From Chrysiogenales bacterium (GTDB lineage: Bacteria > Acidobacteriota > Aminicenantia > UBA2199), in NCBI GenBank assembly GCA_004525465.1, contig SPCN01000092.1, forward strand, positions 1 to 8,073: a stretch of 8,073 nucleotides of DNA, written 5' to 3'. The notes beneath the pieces were generated by a model. That model made no database searches and was not told the DNA's origin. It worked only from the letters and a program-made list of their open reading frames with translations. The position numbers and the translations under genes were made by a program. This document shows, piece by piece, positions 6,311 through 8,073 of this stretch (positions are counted from its first letter, which is position 1; each line of letters begins with the position of its first letter).

Positions 6311-7003
6311 GTGAAAAAATACAAAAGCGTTTTCTTCGATGCCGATGACACCCTGTTCGACTACCCGCTGGCCGAACGGACGGCCCTGCTGGCCAGCCTG
6401 GATGAATTCGCCATCACGGCGGAACCCGAGACGGTCATCGCCGCCTACAAACGCCACAACCGCGACGTCTGGCAGGCCTTCGAACGCGGCGAGACCGACC
6501 AGGCCACCCTGCGCATCGAGCGTTTCCGCCGCCTGGCCGCGGAACTGGGCATCAGCGACCTGCCCCTGGCCAGGATCGGCAGCTTCTACCTCGAGGCGCT
6601 GTCCCGCCAGTCGCAACTGCTGCCCGGGGCGCTGGCCACGGTCCGGGCGCTGGCCGAAAAATTCCCCCTGGCCCTGGTCACCAACGGCATTGCGGCAGTT
6701 CAGAAAAAGCGCTTCGCCGCTTCGCCCATCACCGCCTATTTCCAGTCCATTGTCATTTCCGAGGAGGTGGGCCTGGCCAAACCCGACCCGCGCATTTTCG
6801 AACCGGCATTGCAGAAGATCGGCGTCCAAGCCGCCGATGTCCTTTTCGTCGGCGACAGCGTCAGTTCCGACATGGCCGCGGCGCGCAACGCCGGCATGGA
6901 TTTCTGCTGGCTCAACCCGAGCGGCACTCCCGTACCCGCCGGTCACTCCCCGGCATATATCATCGCTACGATCCATGAACTTCCCGGACTCCCCGGTCTC
7001 TGA
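6311..7003 (+). CDS. yjjG: YjjG-type HAD pyrimidine nucleotidase
   Basis: This 230-residue cytoplasmic HAD phosphatase has all four motifs: D10-A-D12-D-T (nucleophile and acid/base), T124 in LVTNG, K157 in GLAKPDP, and GDSVSSD with D182 and D187. A helical cap domain lies at about 18-100. The pattern FFDADDTLF, VISEEVGLAKP and CWLN matches the YjjG/YfnB group, which dephosphorylates pyrimidine nucleoside monophosphates such as dUMP, dTMP and non-canonical analogues. That would feed nucleosides to the phosphorylase encoded just upstream. The GTG at 6311 starts 8 nt after the pdp stop; a TTG at 6308 directly before it is also possible. No close Shine-Dalgarno is visible (an AGGAGGGGG lies about 30 nt upstream inside pdp), so translational coupling to pdp is likely. 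Another small phosphatase activity cannot be excluded. Confidence 0.86.
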   Translation: MKKYKSVFFDADDTLFDYPLAERTALLASLDEFAITAEPETVIAAYKRHNRDVWQAFERGETDQATLRIERFRRLAAELGISDLPLARIGSFYLEALSRQSQLLPGALATVRALAEKFPLALVTNGIAAVQKKRFAASPITAYFQSIVISEEVGLAKPDPRIFEPALQKIGVQAADVLFVGDSVSSDMAAARNAGMDFCWLNPSGTPVPAGHSPAYIIATIHELPGLPGL

Positions 7004-7033
7004 TCTTTTCAATAAATTCACAGGCTGAAACAA

Positions 7034-7045
7034 ATTCCCGGGAAT
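7034..7045. repeat. Short perfect palindrome after yjjG
   Basis: ATTCCCGGGAAT is an exact 12-bp palindrome with no loop, followed by AAAAA on the plus strand. It lies between yjjG and the next promoter. It is too short and loopless for a terminator, and may be a protein-binding site or chance. Confidence 0.25.
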
Positions 7046-7050
7046 AAAAA

Positions 7051-7083
7051 GCAAATCAATTTGACAATTCCCCGCAAATCGAT
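7051..7083 (+). repeat. Direct repeat GCAAATCAAT / GCAAATCGAT flanking the -35 box
   Basis: GCAAATCAAT (7051-7060) and GCAAATCGAT (7074-7083) match at 9 of 10 positions with starts 23 bp apart, on either side of TTGACA. The second copy overlaps the left arm of the inverted repeat at 7076-7097. Two helically phased half-sites (23 bp is close to two turns) would suit a regulator that binds several sites. Confidence 0.35.
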
Positions 7084-7090
7084 TAATAAT
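7061..7090 (+). promoter_or_regulatory. Strong promoter for the exported GyrI-like gene
   Basis: TTGACA at 7061-7066 is the full -35 consensus. AATAAT at 7085-7090, five of six to the -10 consensus, follows after 18 bp. Initiation near 7097 would give a short leader containing the AGGAGGAG ribosome site at 7101-7108. Confidence 0.72.
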
Positions 7091-7097
7091 TCGATTT
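7076..7097. promoter_or_regulatory. Operator-like inverted repeat covering the -10 box
   Basis: AAATCGA (7076-7082) and TCGATTT (7091-7097) are perfect 7-bp inverted arms around an 8-bp centre, TTAATAAT, that contains the -10 hexamer. A dimeric regulator bound here would block RNA polymerase. No candidate repressor gene is visible in the window. Confidence 0.5.
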
Positions 7098-7110
7098 TCA
7101 AGGAGGAGCA

Positions 7111-7632
7111 ATGAAGAAAACCATATATGTTTTAATAGTAATATCCGTGCTGGCGGTCTTGCTTCCGGGGCAGGAAGTGCTGATCCAGGATACGGCGCCT
7201 TTCACCTACGCCTACCTGGAATGCCGCGGCTCTTACCAGCAGATCCCGGCCAAGATCGGCCTGTTCATGCCGGAATTCTTCAAGCAGAAGCTGATGCCGG
7301 CCGGCAATTTTTTCGGCATGTACCTGAATTCGCCGGCTGAGGTCAAGGAAGAGGAGCTGCAATGGCGGCTGGGCTTCCCCGTCGCCGCGGATGCCGCGGT
7401 GGCCGCGCCGCTGCTGAAAGGGGAGTGCCTGGCCACCAAGATAGCCGTTTATCTGTATGTCGGCCCCTATGAAAAAGTAGGCGACGCCTACGGCAAAATA
7501 TTCGCCTTCATTGATCAAAACGGGTATAAAGCCGCCGGGCCGACCATCGAAAAGTACCTGGACATGGACCCCACGGCGATGAAACCGGAGGATCTGCGCA
7601 CCGAGATCAATATCCCGGTGCTGAAGAAATAA
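7111..7632 (+). CDS. Exported GyrI-like ligand-binding domain protein
   Basis: The 173-residue protein begins with a clear export signal: MKK, then a hydrophobic stretch at 4-19 (IYVLIVISVLAVLLPG), with cleavage probably near residue 20. No lipobox cysteine is present, so it is either secreted to the periplasm or kept as a membrane anchor. The rest resembles the GyrI-like/effector-binding fold (BmrR and AraC-type effector domains, SbmC): a first half with FTYAYLECRGSYQQIP (31-46), QWRLGFPV (84-91), VYLYVGPYEKVGDAYGKIFAFI (113-134), then GPTIEKYLDMDP (143-154) and TEINIPV (164-170), where E165 sits at the place of the conserved ligand-contacting glutamate. No DNA-binding domain is attached. 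The ATG is well supported by AGGAGGAG at 7101-7108 and its own strong promoter. The ligand is unknown; known GyrI-like proteins bind or hydrolyse small molecules, or bind gyrase. A link to the nucleoside genes is not shown. Confidence 0.75.
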   Translation: MKKTIYVLIVISVLAVLLPGQEVLIQDTAPFTYAYLECRGSYQQIPAKIGLFMPEFFKQKLMPAGNFFGMYLNSPAEVKEEELQWRLGFPVAADAAVAAPLLKGECLATKIAVYLYVGPYEKVGDAYGKIFAFIDQNGYKAAGPTIEKYLDMDPTAMKPEDLRTEINIPVLKK

Positions 7633-7682
7633 CGCCGCCAAATCGGGGACGGCAGGTTAAAAATTTATAAATGGATTTGTAG

Positions 7683-7702
7683 GGGCGAATAAACATTCGC
7701 CC
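7683..7702. repeat. Hairpin 1 of the intergenic element
   Basis: GGGCGAAT, loop AAAC, ATTCGCCC: a perfect 8-bp stem with a 4-nt loop, 51 nt after the GyrI-like stop codon. No U-run follows (TTCCCTG does), so it is not a standard intrinsic terminator, though it could protect the 3' end of the mRNA. Confidence 0.6.
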
Positions 7703-7730
7703 TTCCCTGTTCGATTCTTCCTCTCTTTCT

Positions 7731-7750
7731 GGGCGTATGGTTATACGCCC
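7731..7750. repeat. Hairpin 2 of the intergenic element
   Basis: GGGCGTAT, loop GGTT, ATACGCCC: a perfect 8-bp stem with a 4-nt loop, just downstream of the minus-strand transporter stop. It shares the GGGCG/CGCCC ends with hairpin 1 but differs in the inner bases (GTAT against GAAT). Both arms of the stem differ in a compensating way, so pairing is kept. No T-run follows on either strand. Confidence 0.6.
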
Positions 7751-7766
7751 CTACCTATCCCGTCCC

Positions 7767-8073
7767 CTACCCCAGCAGTATCCCGGCCAGGGTGGCGGTC
7801 ATCAGCGTGGCCAGCGTGCCGCCCAGGACCGCTTTCAACCCCAGGGAGGCGATATCCTTCTTGCGGTGCGGGGCCATGGGGGCGATGCCGCCAATCTGGA
7901 TGGCGATTGAGGAAAAATTGGCGAAACCGCATAAGGCGTAGGTTGCCATGGTGATCCCTTTGGGACTGAGGAGTCCCTGTTTGATCATCCCGACCAGGTC
8001 GATATAAGCGACAAATTCGTTCAAAACCACCTTGGTGCCCAACAGGCTGCCGAAGTGGAAGGCGTCGCGCACC
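7767..8073 (-). CDS. nupC: Concentrative nucleoside transporter (CNT/NupC family), C-terminal part
   Basis: The last 101 residues and the stop codon (TAG, 7769-7767) of a membrane transporter are visible; the N-terminal portion lies beyond the right edge. The fragment contains the CNT signature G-x-K-x3-N-E-F-V-A-Y (GTKVVLNEFVAY, fragment residues 12-23) and ALCGFANFSSIAIQIGG (46-62), where the Asn and Ser contact the ribose in known CNT structures. Then come the basic loop MAPHRKKD and a final hydrophobic helix ending in LAGILLG. The family imports nucleosides across the inner membrane with sodium or protons. It is convergent with the GyrI-like gene and would supply nucleosides to the operon at 1596-7003. 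The GTG at 8072-8070 is an internal valine codon, not a start. Confidence 0.93.
   Translation of the reverse strand, partial: VRDAFHFGSLLGTKVVLNEFVAYIDLVGMIKQGLLSPKGITMATYALCGFANFSSIAIQIGGIAPMAPHRKKDIASLGLKAVLGGTLATLMTATLAGILLG

Larger units (their letters stand above)
1563..7003 (+). other. Predicted six-gene pyrimidine (deoxy)nucleoside catabolic operon
   Basis: Six same-strand genes (cdd, deoC, AOR, moaD-like, pdp, yjjG) are separated by 43, 10, 16, 30 and 8 nt, with no hairpin plus T-run terminator between them. The spacing and the shared pathway (nucleotide to nucleoside to base plus sugar phosphate to C3 plus C2 units) support one transcript from the promoter at 1528-1556. The next gene downstream has its own strong promoter and is probably a separate unit. 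The 3' end of the transcript is not marked by a recognisable terminator. Confidence 0.7.
7645..7767. repeat. Nested inverted-repeat element between convergent genes
   Basis: An outer pair GGGGACGG (7645-7652) / CCGTCCCC (7760-7767) encloses an inner pair GTAGGGGCG (7679-7687) / CGCCCCTAC (7746-7754). Each inner arm overlaps its own small 8-bp hairpin. The whole looks like a REP/BIME-type or MITE-like intergenic element. It has no coding potential and no flanking target duplication that I could identify. The right outer arm touches the stop codon of the transporter gene. Confidence 0.6.

Noticed and set aside
6339..7028. Second plus-strand frame overlapping yjjG
   Set aside because: Its translation is rich in Pro, Ser and Arg, a typical frame-shifted shadow; the frame from 6311 has all HAD motifs.
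7683..7750. Intrinsic bidirectional terminator between the convergent genes
   Set aside because: Both hairpins are strong but neither is followed by a T-run on either strand, so I annotate them as repeats only.
7741..7932. Small minus-strand frame overlapping the transporter end
   Set aside because: It is out of frame with the clear CNT family sequence and has no recognisable content.

Overview
The window is an 8-kb stretch of a bacterial chromosome. Coding DNA is GC-rich and intergenic DNA is AT-rich. The content points to an anaerobe that scavenges and ferments (deoxy)nucleosides, because it carries a tungsten/molybdenum aldehyde:ferredoxin oxidoreductase of the AOR family. The taxon cannot be fixed from sequence alone. 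An uncultured anaerobic lineage such as Aminicenantia/Acidobacteriota is a guess from overall style, not a conclusion.

Left part (1-1305, minus strand): the N-terminal 435 residues of a sensor protein with an XylR_N/V4R small-molecule-binding module, a PAS domain and the start of a GAF domain. It runs off the left edge, so its output domain is not visible. It diverges from the central operon across about 290 nt of AT-rich DNA (1306-1595), which holds a good forward promoter (1528-1556), a possible reverse promoter (1425-1453) and a GC-rich palindrome (1477-1490).

Central part (1596-7003, plus strand): a tightly packed six-gene operon. In order it encodes cytidine deaminase (cdd), deoxyribose-phosphate aldolase (deoC) with an unusual C-terminal four-cysteine extension, an aldehyde:ferredoxin oxidoreductase, a MoaD/ThiS-like sulfur carrier, pyrimidine-nucleoside phosphorylase (pdp) and a YjjG-type pyrimidine nucleotidase. 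Read as a pathway, YjjG releases nucleosides from nucleotides, Cdd deaminates cytidine or deoxycytidine, Pdp phosphorolyses the product, and DeoC cleaves deoxyribose-5-phosphate to glyceraldehyde-3-phosphate and acetaldehyde. The oxidoreductase is well placed to oxidise that acetaldehyde to acetate with reduction of ferredoxin, and the MoaD-like protein would help make its pyranopterin cofactor. The pentomutase needed between Pdp and DeoC is not in the window.

Right part (7004-8073): a separately promoted gene for an exported GyrI-like ligand-binding protein. Its promoter has a consensus -35 box, and a perfect inverted repeat covers the -10. After it comes an intergenic element of nested inverted repeats (7645-7767), then the C-terminal end of a concentrative nucleoside transporter on the minus strand, cut by the right edge. 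The transporter would supply substrate to the operon.

The most notable point is the linkage of deoC to an AOR plus MoaD-like gene inside a pyrimidine nucleoside operon. It suggests a ferredoxin-reducing route for deoxyribose-derived acetaldehyde.
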